A stretch of 64,000 nucleotides of DNA from Physcomitrium patens (lineage: Eukaryota > Streptophyta > Bryopsida > Funariales > Funariaceae): contig NC_037269.1 in the NCBI RefSeq assembly GCF_000002425.4, positions 635,599 through 699,598 on the forward strand. The letters are read 5' to 3'. The position numbers and the translations under genes were made by a program. Of this stretch, positions 24,601 through 34,460 are shown piece after piece. The notes under the pieces were generated by a model. It did no database searches. It was not told the origin of the DNA and saw only the letters and a program-made list of their open reading frames with translations. Numbering within the stretch: the stretch's first letter is position 1; every line of letters starts with the position of its first letter.

Positions 24601-27321
24601 GATGTTGTATTGTAACAAACTCCATTTGACATGACTAATCAACCCACTGAATGCAAGTACACCTTGTAAGAGGTAGTTATTATCTTTCGAATGATATGAA
24701 CAAAGCATAAAGAGGGTTCCATTTAATAACGACCTTTAGATACAACTTAATGGCCATGTCATGGACTCATCACACGCTCATCGGTGCAACAGTGAAGAAT
24801 ACATGAGACCACAGCCAGTGAATACACTGCTTTGCACCAAGTAGCAGTTCCATCCTAGATCAATAAAAATGCTACTGACAATAGATGCTCAACCGACAGA
24901 CAGACGAGAACCAAGAAACATGGATATTACAGACATTTGTGTTCCTACAGAGATTATTGAAGAAATGCATCCGAATGACATTCATCAAAGTTGAAGCACG
25001 CAACAGAACTTACCCCGATGTACTTATGTTGCGGCTAACTTCACCAGCTAGAGAGTTGGATGTAGATGACCAACCACCAGTTCCTCCATAGTGTAAAACT
25101 GGCAAGCCCTCACCCTTCAGAGCACTATCAAATATGAGGGCTACTGCTTGCCGTACAGTTGCAACTGCAGTACTGCAAACGTAGACATATTCAAATGAGT
25201 TTCCCAACCGAGATCGCATTTTATCGAACCGTGTCAAAAAATCAGCATGACTAACTACGCACCTATGAACACTGTCGGAATTGCGATTATTTGCAAGAAG
25301 CCGCAGACAAAGTCCTAATAAAATTGCCATCTGACCCTGCGAACATCAAAGAAAAAGAAAAAGAAAAAGCACAGTCAGTAAGATAAACAAAACGAGTCTA
25401 CTAGTTCGTTCGCAAATGCCGCACATTTCTAAATAAATAGAATGCATTGAGATGCAACGAAAGAGGAAAACAATATTCCATGATAAGAACCATGTAATAG
25501 TCCAGTAACAATAAGATTGCCTCTGCACAAGGTATTCGCTGCCAGCAATTTACAACTTGAACGATCTCAACACTTAAATACCGTGCCCTTTATCAAAACG
25601 ATAATGAATAAATAAGAGATCACATGCACAAAGACTTGTCTGAACTCATCATTATTCAGCTTGAGCCTCCATTTTATCATGAACGAACAGTTCATTTTTC
25701 CTTATATCCGCACACCGCATGAATCATTAAATAAGAGAACTAAACCCACTCTTAATACACAAGATGCTTTTGTTCAGTGATTTCCTTCCCTACAGTTCGT
25801 GTGCAGTACCTCCTCTTTAGGATATAACTGAGACTGAAGTATTGTCAATGATAGCTGTAGCGTCTTCAACTGAACTATCTCTTCAGTCATGTCTGAGCAC
25901 TGCACAAAAAAGAAAAAAGAAACATAAAACAAGCAACATAAAAAGAACCTCGACTGACTCAGTAAGTGCAGCACAAATCAGACAAAACAACAAATTGTCG
26001 ATTATACAAGCCACAACCTATACATGTTGCAGATCGCGGCTATTTGATATGACGGGAGTGCAACTATTCAACAACTAAAAGTAAAAAATTCTAAACAATA
26101 CTAGTGTCAGAAGCAATATAAGGAGGTGCATGAGATGTAGCCTGCAAGAGGATTACTTACGTCTTTCAACGTAGCCAAAATAGGTGGGAGCACTGATGAA
26201 GAAACAGCACTGTGAGCAATCAATTTATCAATGCCGGCCAATCCCATGATGCTCAACTTATTATTTCTACTTTCACAAGCTAACAGAAAGGTCTTGAGGA
26301 CGTCATCACTCCCTGCCAAATGACTTGCGTTCGACGCTAAGCGGACCTGCACGAAGATCATCTCAATTGTTGTTACTCTATGATCACAGCTACATCCTCC
26401 TGGAAGTGCATATGAAATTTTTTGGATGTGATGCCGACAATGGAGCAAACTGGATTAGAATGTCTGATAGAGGAGTACGAATGCAGGCTGTCAAAGCATC
26501 CAATTACATGAACCATCGTAAACTTTCAAGTACTAGTATGGTGTAGAAAAATTAATTCTTCCTTCCGACGGTCGTCTTTACATGCAATACGATTGTAAGA
26601 GTCTGCTCGCATTAGAAATATGATCCTCCTTGATTTCGGACTTTTAAAGTCATGTATTCAAATCTTACACTGTCGACAGCTACTATCTGTAATCCGACCA
26701 AAAGACTTCAAAGACTGCCAAACATGTTCTTGCTCTCATGAATACATACGCCATTGCTTCAACCAGAATCTCCCTTTGGTTGACATAGGAATTTGAGCAA
26801 GACGCAATAATATATAAGAGGAAATATTTTTTTTCGCAACCACATTGCAAAACGTTGTCTAGCCGTAGCATTTAGCAGCTGAAAATATTCTCCCCAAGCG
26901 ACAACAAAACGTAAATGCCCTAGAGGCCATGTATCGAACATTTTTAGGACAAGATTGCCAGTTCCTCGTAACCCCGCCATTTCTCCAGGTTCCAACCTCA
27001 TACAATCGAAATGTGCAAGTGAATAACGATACACATTGAATTCTGAATTCCTACAGAGTACGGCGAGGACCTCAACTTCGCCAATACAATCCGAATTACA
27101 ACGTCGACACTGCACTGACTCAATAGTTTTCTCCAAGACGATCTAACATTGAAGGGAAAACAAACGAAAAAATAAAAGAAAAATTAAATTTAAAAAAATA
27201 GGGTTTGAAACCATGCCTTAAACATTGACCGATCGGCAGCATCTTTGATAGTCGGAAATTTTCGGCGAGCTTCTGCCGCCAGCATCCGCAGATCGCTTTC
27301 CAACGACGCTGCGAGCGCCAT
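9601..27321 (-). CDS. MON2: MON2 homologue (SEC7-related Golgi/endosome trafficking scaffold), 43 coding exons
   Basis: MON2 proteins are large peripheral membrane proteins of the trans-Golgi and endosomes. They are related to BIG/GBF ARF-GEFs but lack the Sec7 catalytic domain; in yeast Mon2 works with Dop1 and the flippase Neo1. The start is the ATG at 27321 (MALAASLESDLRMLAAEARR), which aligns with the family N-terminus; the stop is at 9601-9603 after TELGL. Family blocks read in order: TVRQAVALIFD, SLLMTSLRTSSE, LPPWHQNMVLETLR, ATEGLLGVIFTIASLTDEAV, GSKEVSLAAI, PAHCRRFSLSCLDKLF. Exons, 5' to 3': 27321-27217, 26346-26161, 25899-25810, 25336-25263, 25172-25014, 24538-24412, 24311-24256, 23964-23910, 23686-23630, 23177-23076, 22641-22561, 22400-22348, 22021-21952, 21389-21326, 21048-20900, 20630-20485, 20208-20151, 19887-19790, 19622-19538, 19054-18986, 18653-18594, 18232-18158, 17619-17400, 17235-17192, 16990-16649, 16360-16308, 16091-16043, 15932-15874, 15776-15714, 15635-15496, 15312-15119, 14675-14547, 14307-14210, 13957-13842, 13576-13464, 13120-12997, 12883-12762, 12625-12168, 11713-11365, 11209-11070, 10716-10595, 10141-9892, 9667-9601. 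All join in phase with no stop, giving about 1,756 residues; I recall plant relatives of about 1,600 or more. All introns are GT-AG except intron 1 (GC-AG). The end of exon 30 is uncertain (see 15371-15434). The gene looks intact. Confidence 0.93.
15371..15434 (-). other. Possible alternative MON2 exon (30b)
   Basis: A 64-base open stretch encodes NSITEKQLLQDLCVVWHCMKN between a good acceptor (TTATTTGCAG) and a fair donor (C|GTGAAT). It fits in phase only if exon 30 stops at 15530 (donor GGG|GTTAAT) rather than at 15496 (donor C|GTATGT). Both routes keep the frame into 15312-15119. The longer exon 30 adds VNHEFCKAQGF, which loosely resembles the Arabidopsis sequence at this place. Sequence alone does not decide; both may be used. 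Confidence 0.4.
20020..20036. repeat. Poly(A) run in a MON2 intron
   Basis: A simple run of As, on the plus strand, inside intron 17 between exons 20208-20151 and 19887-19790. No adjoining retroelement body was recognised. Confidence 0.7.
21952..24538 (-). other. MON2 exons 6-13: HUS-type (Sec7_N) region
   Basis: Residues about 205-405. Reads EAGKLALHLFEDLTAL, QLPRSFALDVLEYVFSRY, VLKHQVCSLLMTSLRTSSE, RRLLLRSVATMTRLY, then GLCVEARMLCLLFRTFDM. The last block is where related ARF-GEFs carry the HUS box. After this region the family shows no Sec7 domain, and I see none here: the next block is LLDASEETLTAVAGMFY. Confidence 0.78.
26759..27142 (-). other. Long open frame in MON2 intron 1, sense strand
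   Basis: About 128 codons are open on the coding strand of intron 1. They follow directly after a pyrimidine-rich tract ending in TTAG at 27143, which looks like a good acceptor. Reading from there (IVLEKTIESVQCRRCNSD) is in phase with exon 1. I recognise no family, the MON2 family needs no residues here, and no convincing in-phase donor closes it. It may be a cryptic exon or chance. Confidence 0.3.
27215..27218 (-). other. GC donor of MON2 intron 1
   Basis: Exon 1 ends ...ATG TTT AAG and the intron begins GCATGG. Joining AAG to the acceptor at 26347 (TCGTGCAG|GTCCGC) gives SMFK-VRLASNA, which matches the plant family (HAILK-LRSSSSA in Arabidopsis, from memory). The nearby GT at 27211-27210 breaks phase and family agreement. 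GC-AG introns are a known minor class. Confidence 0.65.
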
Positions 27322-29144
27322 CTCTTTGCAACCCGCGTGCGTCTTCAGAATCTAACACGCGCTCAAGCCGCCACCATCCACAATGCAATCTAATCCAGCT
27401 CCTTCGTGACTATCAACCTGCACCGAGCTCAACTTGATCGCGTCCAATCCTTCCAATCTAGTAATCACCCCGCGCAATCCGTCAATCCAGCGACGAACTC
27501 CAAATTTAAATCCCTCCTCCTTCGAACTTCGCCACAGCCATCTTCGAGCACCGTAAGTGGAAGCGGCAGGGTCGGCAGACCGAATAATTGATCCTAGGAA
27601 CGATGGCTTTTTGAAGCAATCAAAAAATCCTCTAAACACAGACTCCGTTCTATCTCAAATCGAACCATAATAATGCTGGAATTTTTTGTTTGACAGAAGT
27701 ATATTTGGAAACAGCTTCCGACAGCAGCGTTCCCTCGCATCGCTTCACAATCTCTGTTGACTTCAAATTTGCTTTTATATCGCAAAGAGACCTGTGCGTC
27801 TTCTCATTCCCAGTTCTTCAGTAATCGAGCCACCTCAGATCCCAAGGCAAGGTGCTCACGAGAACAAAAGCCAAGACTCATTCGAAGCTCACACTCCAAC
27901 ACAAGGGCGGTCATGCGATCATTCAAAAACTTAATTCGCAACACACATCCTACATTTCTTTCAAAGAAAATTATAACACATGTTTCATATATTGATGGAT
28001 TGAAATGTTGAATTACGAGAGTAATCGTATTGGTGCACTGATGATTCGTGAGTGATACCAGTGTTGCGTGTTTACAGATATTTAGGTGCAAAAAATTAGA
28101 GTGACTTGGTTTTTATATTTGTAGAATAGTAAGTGTATTTTTGTAGTTTGCTCTAAACTTTTTTACTGATCATTTTTTTAAATTTAAAAACATTGTGATT
28201 TCTGTTGTTTTATTCTTTTATTTTTTTATTATTTTTGCAAATTCTCACGCAAAATGTTTGTGTAAGCGTTTTCTATGCAGACTTTGAATTAATTGTATTT
28301 AGGATAGTGACAATGGGCATATGTTTAAATTTTTATCTTAAAATACTAAATAGCATTGATGTTGTGAATTTTGTTTTTCTTTAATATTGATAATCTTTTT
28401 ATATATGTTTGAACTAGGGTGGGAAATAAAAAAGAAAAAATTTAAAAAATCTATCAAAAGCTTGGATTTATTTACATAACATAGCATTTGTTACCTATTT
28501 ATTTCTCCACTGACAATTTTAAATTCACTAATTTTCAAATCAATCATAATTTGATAGATAATTGCTTAAAAGATAATAAAAAAGTCAGGCATTAAATCAA
28601 CTTTTATTTATTTATTTTGGGCAATAACAAAGTAATGTAAAACACATCACAACTGAAATACTTGATTTAAAACTAATTACATATGAAAAAACGTCACGTT
28701 AGTTTACATGGAAAAAATGCAGACTGTTGGGAATAACACTAATGGCAGTTTAATTTCTGAGACTTTTGCGCAGTACAACAAATATTATAAATGTCTTTAT
28801 TTCAAAGCTCTAAAATTGTAACCAGTTTTGGTAAGCACTTCTAAAACTTCTCAAACTTTTGGCAGGCTGCCAACTATTACAAACGAGTTAGTACATCGAT
28901 TTAGGGACATAATCTCATGGAGGTTCCTGACTTCACTTCTCATGGTTTATTCCGTTTGGCTGCTGTTGTAGCCATCCTGTTAAGTTCCATGGCAAGGCTG
29001 ATTGTTTTGTTACCGAAATCCCTCGTTGTGAGGATCAGTCTCTCACAAATAGAGCATCACTTGATATGTCCCAAGTGACTGCCCTGAACAGCAACGATGG
29101 CCATGTCGTAATCAATGATGGGACTCAATAGGAAGAGAGTGAAA
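27322..29144. other. Spacer between the XS gene and MON2; MON2 upstream region
   Basis: The two genes lie head-to-tail on the minus strand. The part next to MON2 (27322-27900) is of gene-like composition and should hold its 5' leader and promoter. 28080-28900 turns AT-rich with no open frame of note. 28900-29144 is probably the 3' untranslated region of the XS gene. Confidence 0.5.
27772..27779 (-). promoter_or_regulatory. Candidate TATA box for MON2
   Basis: TATAAAAG on the minus strand, about 450 bp upstream of the MON2 start codon. The position would imply a leader of about 420 bases, possible for a plant gene. There is no other support. Confidence 0.25.
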
Positions 29145-29292
29145 CTAGGACTTGAATTTGTGTCTTTGAGGACACGTCAAGTCTAAACACAACTTATTGA
29201 CCGGGTAGAACTTGCGAAAGAGATCGTCGTTGCTCCTCGATGATGTCTCGGGCTTCCTGAACAACTCAAAACATATTGGGCACTCTCGCTTC
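29145..29292 (-). other. C-terminal Cys/His cluster of the SGS3-like gene
   Basis: The last exon begins within KKRECPICFELF and ends CLDLTCPQRHKFKS. The cysteines and histidine (CPIC ... C ... CPQRH) could form a zinc site. I do not recall this from SGS3, so it may be lineage-specific or point to another subfamily. Confidence 0.45.
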
Positions 29293-32200
29293 CTGCGATC
29301 GAACCAGCATGGTATCAACAGAGGATATTCTTTCCAAGGAGCCACCCATTACTGAATTAACCTGGTCATTCACTCTTAGTATGCGTGCACGCGCGTTGAA
29401 CTCTTTTCTTACCAAGCTCAACTTCTATGGTGAATACCGGCAAAAAAAAAAAAATCCGAAGTAAGGTTCTCACTTGGTGATGTACGCTTTGGTGTGGACT
29501 TTGTCGTGTAAAGTTTGAAGGCGAAGGCGTTCGTTCTTGGCTTTAGTAGATTCACGCCACAACCTGTGGTATTCGTCAATCCATGTCTCCACCATCAGTT
29601 GCCCTTCCACATTACGCTGCACTCCAGAAAGAAACTTGGGAATTAAGTAAGAAGGCAATGACTCCCATTTACAAGAATGTCTACAATGTCGAGCTTCTCA
29701 ACTATACTTGGTCAAGTCGTGGTCTGAGAAAAAGTAGAGACCATCCAATTATGTTTCTGATATCTAAGGTACCTTGTATCTCTTTGATATTAGTTCAGAA
29801 TTGACTCGGCTATGTCGTTGCATATTCTCAACACGCATCTGTTCGTGTTCCATTTGGTGTTGCTTCCTCAGATTTCTCTCCTTACAACGTAAATTCCTCA
29901 AGTTATTTATTTCCCTGTCAACAAGCACAAAACAACCACCTAGTATATAACAAACATGTCAAAAATTGACCGAAGCAACGTTATGTCACTTGGAATACCC
30001 CAATATACTCCAGGAGTAACAGAGGATCAAGACAATGCGTACTTGTCGCATTCGGTAATATGGTGAGAAACCTTTTCAGTGGCTAGGTGTCAAGTTAGTG
30101 CGTTCGATTGTCTCCTTCCATTGTCTACAATACATGGTGATAAGACATGTACGAAGAAGCAAGATACATACTCTTCCTTCTTCATACTGTCCGCCATCCT
30201 TTGAAATTGCTCACGGACGTCCTCAACTTCTTGCAACCACACTAAATGCTCTTTCTTGAGCTCATCCTCAATAGCTGTTATTTGGTTCCGTACCTTCTTC
30301 TTGGTGGACGGGGCGTAGCTTTCTATTCTTTTTAAATCATCTTGCCAAACTCGGTCCAGCTCGTACATCTGGTAAATATATATATACATATGTATACATG
30401 ACATGAACACAAAGGTGTCAACTTGAGGTCCGTTGCCACATTGAGCTTCTGGCTTTCAATATTGTCTTAGTGGTACGTATCAAGCATAGTGAGTTCGAGA
30501 CGATCGGTAACGCACCCTACTGCCAAGTCTAAAGGAACGTTGAACTTCGAAGTTGCGGTTGATGGCCTTGAAGTTGTCCGCCCAACGAGTCATGATTTTA
30601 CCGATACGATCAAATTTGCCGTCGTCGAACAGCTCCCCTTTCCGACCATTTACCTCTTTGTCTGGCAAAAGCTTCAGCCCATTCTTCTCCTTTATATTTG
30701 TCCACCTGCCACAGAACAACACTAGTGAGAAACGTTCAATATCCAACCTAATACAGATACATCATCCATCGGTGATAATCTGCTCTCTGGTGCATCGTCC
30801 TAAATTGCTCAATCAATCAGCATAGCTGACAGAAACGTGTACCCTTTGAGAGCCATGTTGGAAATGGAGGCTGATACTGCCTTCTCGTTGGCTTTGCTGC
30901 TAAGATTACGATGATCATCGCAGTTGTACTCTAATGTTGTGTGCTCCTTGGAACATGCAAGTGTCAACTCTTTTCCATTGATGTAGCCAACCTGTATTAT
31001 CCCACAAGGATCTATTTCACTGTCAAAACATAATAACATTAGTAATAGCAATCTGCTAACGAGCACGCACCACATGCAGTTATCGAGAATCTACGTATGT
31101 GTCCCAGAGGCTCTAGTTCGTAAAAGGACAGAACAGACTTAGAGATTTTAGTAACAAGCTGAATGTATGGATTCTGTTATTAAGATGAATTTGTGCCACA
31201 AGTACTGCAACTGAAGCTGCATACCTCTGTGGCCGGGAATACGAACACATTGCGTTTGCCATCCTTGCCTGAGCTGTAGACAGCAAGAATTTCCTTAAGC
31301 CGAGGCTTGGCTGTTCTGTCCATGCCAGAGCAAGCGTGTCGATTAACTTCACTCTCCCGATGTGATGCCCTTGGACAAATTATCCGTTCCACTTCATCGA
31401 TCTTGTCGTCTTGCACAATCAAGATGTTCGGCTTCCAGGATGCCACTCTATCATCCTCCTCTGCAGCAATCGCCACTAACTCCACATCATTACCTTACCA
31501 ACAGAACTTCCGCGACTCAGAATGATGTGGAATTGGAGTTACAGCGTTTACAAATCGTCCCACCCGTCTCGAGTGAGATTCATGGAACCTTTAACGCATA
31601 CATTCTAACAATCACCATATGTTGCAGGCTCTGATCTAGGTAGCACCTTCTCTAGAAATCCATACGCGAAGGTCGATATACGTACTACAACGACGACCAC
31701 AGCATGATAAATCAGGCCTCAGCATTTTGGATTGCTACAGCAGCACTCTCACAACATATTGAAGGATTGTGTAGAATAGAGCTATTACAGATGATACATA
31801 TAGCTACAAACTTGGGGTCATTCTGGGGTCAATTCTGGCAAGGAGCATGATTGCGGAAGTAGCTGGGAAGACAAGAAAAAGGCGACGGATGTGGACAAAC
31901 CTGCCTGCGCAGTGCTGAGAGACCGAGCTAGAGGCTGGACATCCTTCCGTCCGTATTCCTGAAAATACTTTCCGTCTGAGTTGGAATTTTCTTCCTCCTG
32001 GAGAGCCTGCTTGAGTGCACGAAAATATCCACGGTGCTGACGCGCCTTCTCCTTCACGAACCTCTCAGCGTGGATTAACAAAGCGCCCCAGCCTTTAAAT
32101 TTTTTAGGGGTGGGGCAAACTGCGCAAACCATTTCCTCCTGATTACCACCCTTCAACCTTTTCACGCCTCTGCGAATCAGTGCCATATCGACATCTCGTT

Positions 32201-32748
32201 TGATCACCAGCTCCTTCAGAACACACATCTCAAATAAAATTCATTCAGTTCGGGGCTCATTCTGTATGCGACATCAATAATCAATAGATATCACAACTGC
32301 CCTTCTTTGTTTTTTTATGATAAGTCTTCCTTAATTTATGATTCCCTATTGACGGGAAACTACATACCTGTAAACTAACAGAGCGTTTCTCTTCCCTCCA
32401 TATACAGAACATGCATGCACTCACGATTTCGAGAACAAGCTCTCAGATAACAACATCGTCGGGATAAAACCTTGCTACCGATACTATTGCAAAAAAGTGC
32501 GCGAATCGTTGCCTTCCATCCTTCATAGCTTTCCATCTTACCTTCCTGACAACTGGCAATAGCTCTCTGTAAGTTGAGTCCTCGACCATTTTGTCTAAGT
32601 CCTGGATATCCAAACTCCTCGCTGCCCGATTTGACGAGCCACCGAGCAGAAACATCATTGGAGACGGGGACGTTGTCGCGTGCGATTGATCTTTCAGACG
32701 CTTGCGTGCTAGGGGCCCCTCCGCAGCTACACGTCTTTTGTGATCCAT
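29145..32748 (-). CDS. SGS3-like protein with zf-XS, XS and coiled-coil regions, 9 coding exons
   Basis: SGS3 proteins bind double-stranded RNA with 5' overhangs and work with RDR6 in trans-acting siRNA production. The order seen here fits that family: basic N-terminus (MDHKRRVAAEGPLARKRLKD, a possible bipartite nuclear signal), zf-XS zinc finger, XS domain, then two coiled-coil exons. No XH domain is visible, which argues for SGS3 rather than IDN2/FDM proteins. Exons: 32748 to about 32471, 32228-31901, 31460-31225, 30991-30843, 30705-30516, 30368-30172, 29914-29773, 29616-29474, 29292-29145. Exons 2 to 9 join in phase without a stop to a TAG at 29145. The exon 1 donor is unresolved: exon 2 needs phase 0, so GTATCG or GTAGCA near 32480-32490 may be used instead of AAG|GTTTTA. 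The Met at 32228 is an alternative start. Total about 600 residues, close to the Arabidopsis SGS3 length I recall (625). The sequence is divergent. Confidence 0.65.
29773..30368 (-). other. Coiled-coil exons 6-7 of the SGS3-like gene
   Basis: Exon 6 (30368-30172) and exon 7 (29914-29773) are rich in K, E, R and Q with heptad-like spacing, for example DELKKEHLVWLQEVEDVREQ. Exon 7 holds LRKQHQMEHEQMRVENM, similar to the RQRTKMQHEQNREEMD segment of SGS3. The junction splits a Glu codon (GA|G) in phase. Confidence 0.65.
30843..31460 (-). other. XS domain of the SGS3-like gene
   Basis: Exons 3 and 4. SWKPNILIVQDD corresponds to the WPPMVII opening of XS domains. RLKEILAVYSSGKDGKRNVF then VFPATEVGYINGKEL corresponds to the YFDKY ... 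GHRGMSVLMFESSATGYLEAERL segment (from memory). The C-terminal half of the domain is hard to align. Confidence 0.6.
32034..32126 (-). other. zf-XS zinc finger of the SGS3-like gene
   Basis: Pattern C-x2-C-x14-H-x11-H: the cysteines of MVCAVC, the histidine of LLIHAE and the histidine of ARQHRG, followed by RALKQAL. In SGS3 the same place reads CPAC ... LLAHARTKG ... LHRELAEVL (from memory). Confidence 0.75.
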
Positions 32749-33845
32749 TCTGAATAAACTCTTGCGCCAAGACGGAGCAATTGCTGCTAATTTGAGAACA
32801 GAATTTCAACCATGAAAGACCATGAACATGGCACCAAAATCTGCATCCCAATTGCAATCTGCGTCTCGAAGGGAAAGTTCTCATTCAATCAAAACTTGTA
32901 TCTGCCTTACACTGCATCTGTAAGGAATACCATTCAAGGACAAACTGTGGAAGCCTTTGATGGTTTTGCAGTACTCTACATTCTGCTGTTTACAGCTTGG
33001 AAACTCCGGCATGTGTACACGTCCTAACCGAGATCATGCGAGGCTTCGTCCTGAAGTGCATTGGCAGCATACAGATCCAACTTCGTGTGAGCGTAACTCC
33101 AATTCAGACGATCAGAGCATTGAGAAAACCTATTCATCGGAAGTCATTATTTCTCTCATTCATCTGGCGAGACTCCGTAGCTCAAATTCGTGGGCATGGA
33201 GAACTCTTCAGTGGGCACTGATCCGTGGTAAGCTCTTTTGAGTATTCGACATCAAGTAACAACAGCTACTGCAAACCGCTGGAAATTCTACTCAAGACAC
33301 TGATCGTAGCTGCAAGTGATATGGAGAAGAGAGCGGGATTCCAAGAGAGGTCTGTCTGAATTGGTTACAGTACTCCGGACTGAAGCGGAGGGGAACAGGT
33401 GCAACCATCTCTGAAATTACTGGATCTCGCATTCACATTACCAAATTTACAAAACCTGCAACCGATCGAACACTTGGAACCCTAAACCACAGTTCGGTAC
33501 GGCGTCGAAGCGCTAATTTCAAATACATCTGATGATTGCTGAGCCGGTTCATAATCGGATGCGGAAATGAAACGGGGGCAAATCAACCTCTTTGCAAAAC
33601 GCGGGCTAGACCTAATCGACTTCCAGGCTTCAAGTATCTCGGGAAAAATATCCAGCGAACAAACGTGGGCACCGAAACTCGTGTGGATCTGAACTCGAGG
33701 TCCAACTGCGAAACGGCGATGACTCTGTGCAGAACTCCACGACGCTGTATGTTAGCAATAAAATAAAATAAAAATAAATAAAAACAAACCCTGAACCCTA
33801 AATTCATTGTGTCACAGCCCCTGAACTTTTTCCATTTACTTTTTC
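32749..33845. other. Upstream region of the SGS3-like gene
   Basis: Gene-like base composition continues to about 33800 and then turns AT-rich. It probably holds the 5' leader; TTCAG just before the ATG could be a leader-intron acceptor. The plus-strand open frames here show no recognisable motif. Confidence 0.35.
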
Positions 33846-33914
33846 ATATATATATATATATATATATATAAACATACATACATACATATGTATATATATA
33901 TATATATATATATA
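33846..33914. repeat. (TA)n / (CATA)n microsatellite
   Basis: Two TA runs separated by ACATACATACATACATATG. Confidence 0.9.
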
Positions 33915-34460
33915 TTGGTCATTTGCATTTTAACAAATTTGCTTGTGTGTATGTATGTATCTATACTTATATGTACATACAATCAAGACAACAAAAAATC
34001 ATGACTTATGACTTGTTCAAACATTAAATACAAATTTTAAAGTTTGTCTTTTTAGAGGCTTGAGCTTTATAACTATTGTATACAACAACATAGATATAAC
34101 ACAAAGAATCAAAGAAGGCTTTTGGCTTTTGAAGGCCCTATAGTTAGAATGGAGGTGGCTAAGAATGAGACAATAGACAAAACATTGGAGGTACTTTGAG
34201 TAGGATGGAATTGGACATGGTTTTCAATTGTGTGATGAAATAACAAAACAAACAAACAAACAAACAAGAATATATATATATATATATATATATAAAGTTT
34301 AGAAAATATTAAAGCAATCCAAATTTTTACTAAATTGATCCAATTCCCATATTCTCTTTCTCGTCCCCTACTTTGACTTCTCCATTTTCAATGCCCTTTT
34401 CTTGTCCATAGGCATCATTGCCACCATCTAGCTATATCTATTTCGTGATATCTGTTGTTG
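33915..34460. other. AT-rich spacer with simple repeats
   Basis: No gene seen. Holds an (AAAC)n run at about 34243-34266 and a (TA)n run at about 34270-34294. Confidence 0.6.

Larger units (their letters stand above)
25014..27321 (-). other. MON2 exons 1-5: N-terminal DCB-type region
   Basis: Residues 1 to about 205. This is the helical N-terminal region that MON2 shares with BIG/GBF ARF-GEFs, where it mediates dimerisation. Visible family blocks are ESRNNKLSIMGLAGIDKLIA in exon 2, EEIVQLKTLQLSLTILQSQL in exon 3 and ATVRQAVALIFD in exon 5. The plant-type linker after it (GGTGGWSSTSNSLAGEVSRN) is less conserved. Confidence 0.8.

Noticed and set aside
27352-27639. 95-codon minus-strand open frame upstream of MON2
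   Set aside because: No family motif. It lies in the probable MON2 leader and is likely chance or an upstream open frame.
32375-32884. 169-codon minus-strand open frame overlapping exon 1 of the XS gene
   Set aside because: It is in another frame from MDHKRRVAAEG. The basic N-terminus and downstream phase favour the shorter frame.
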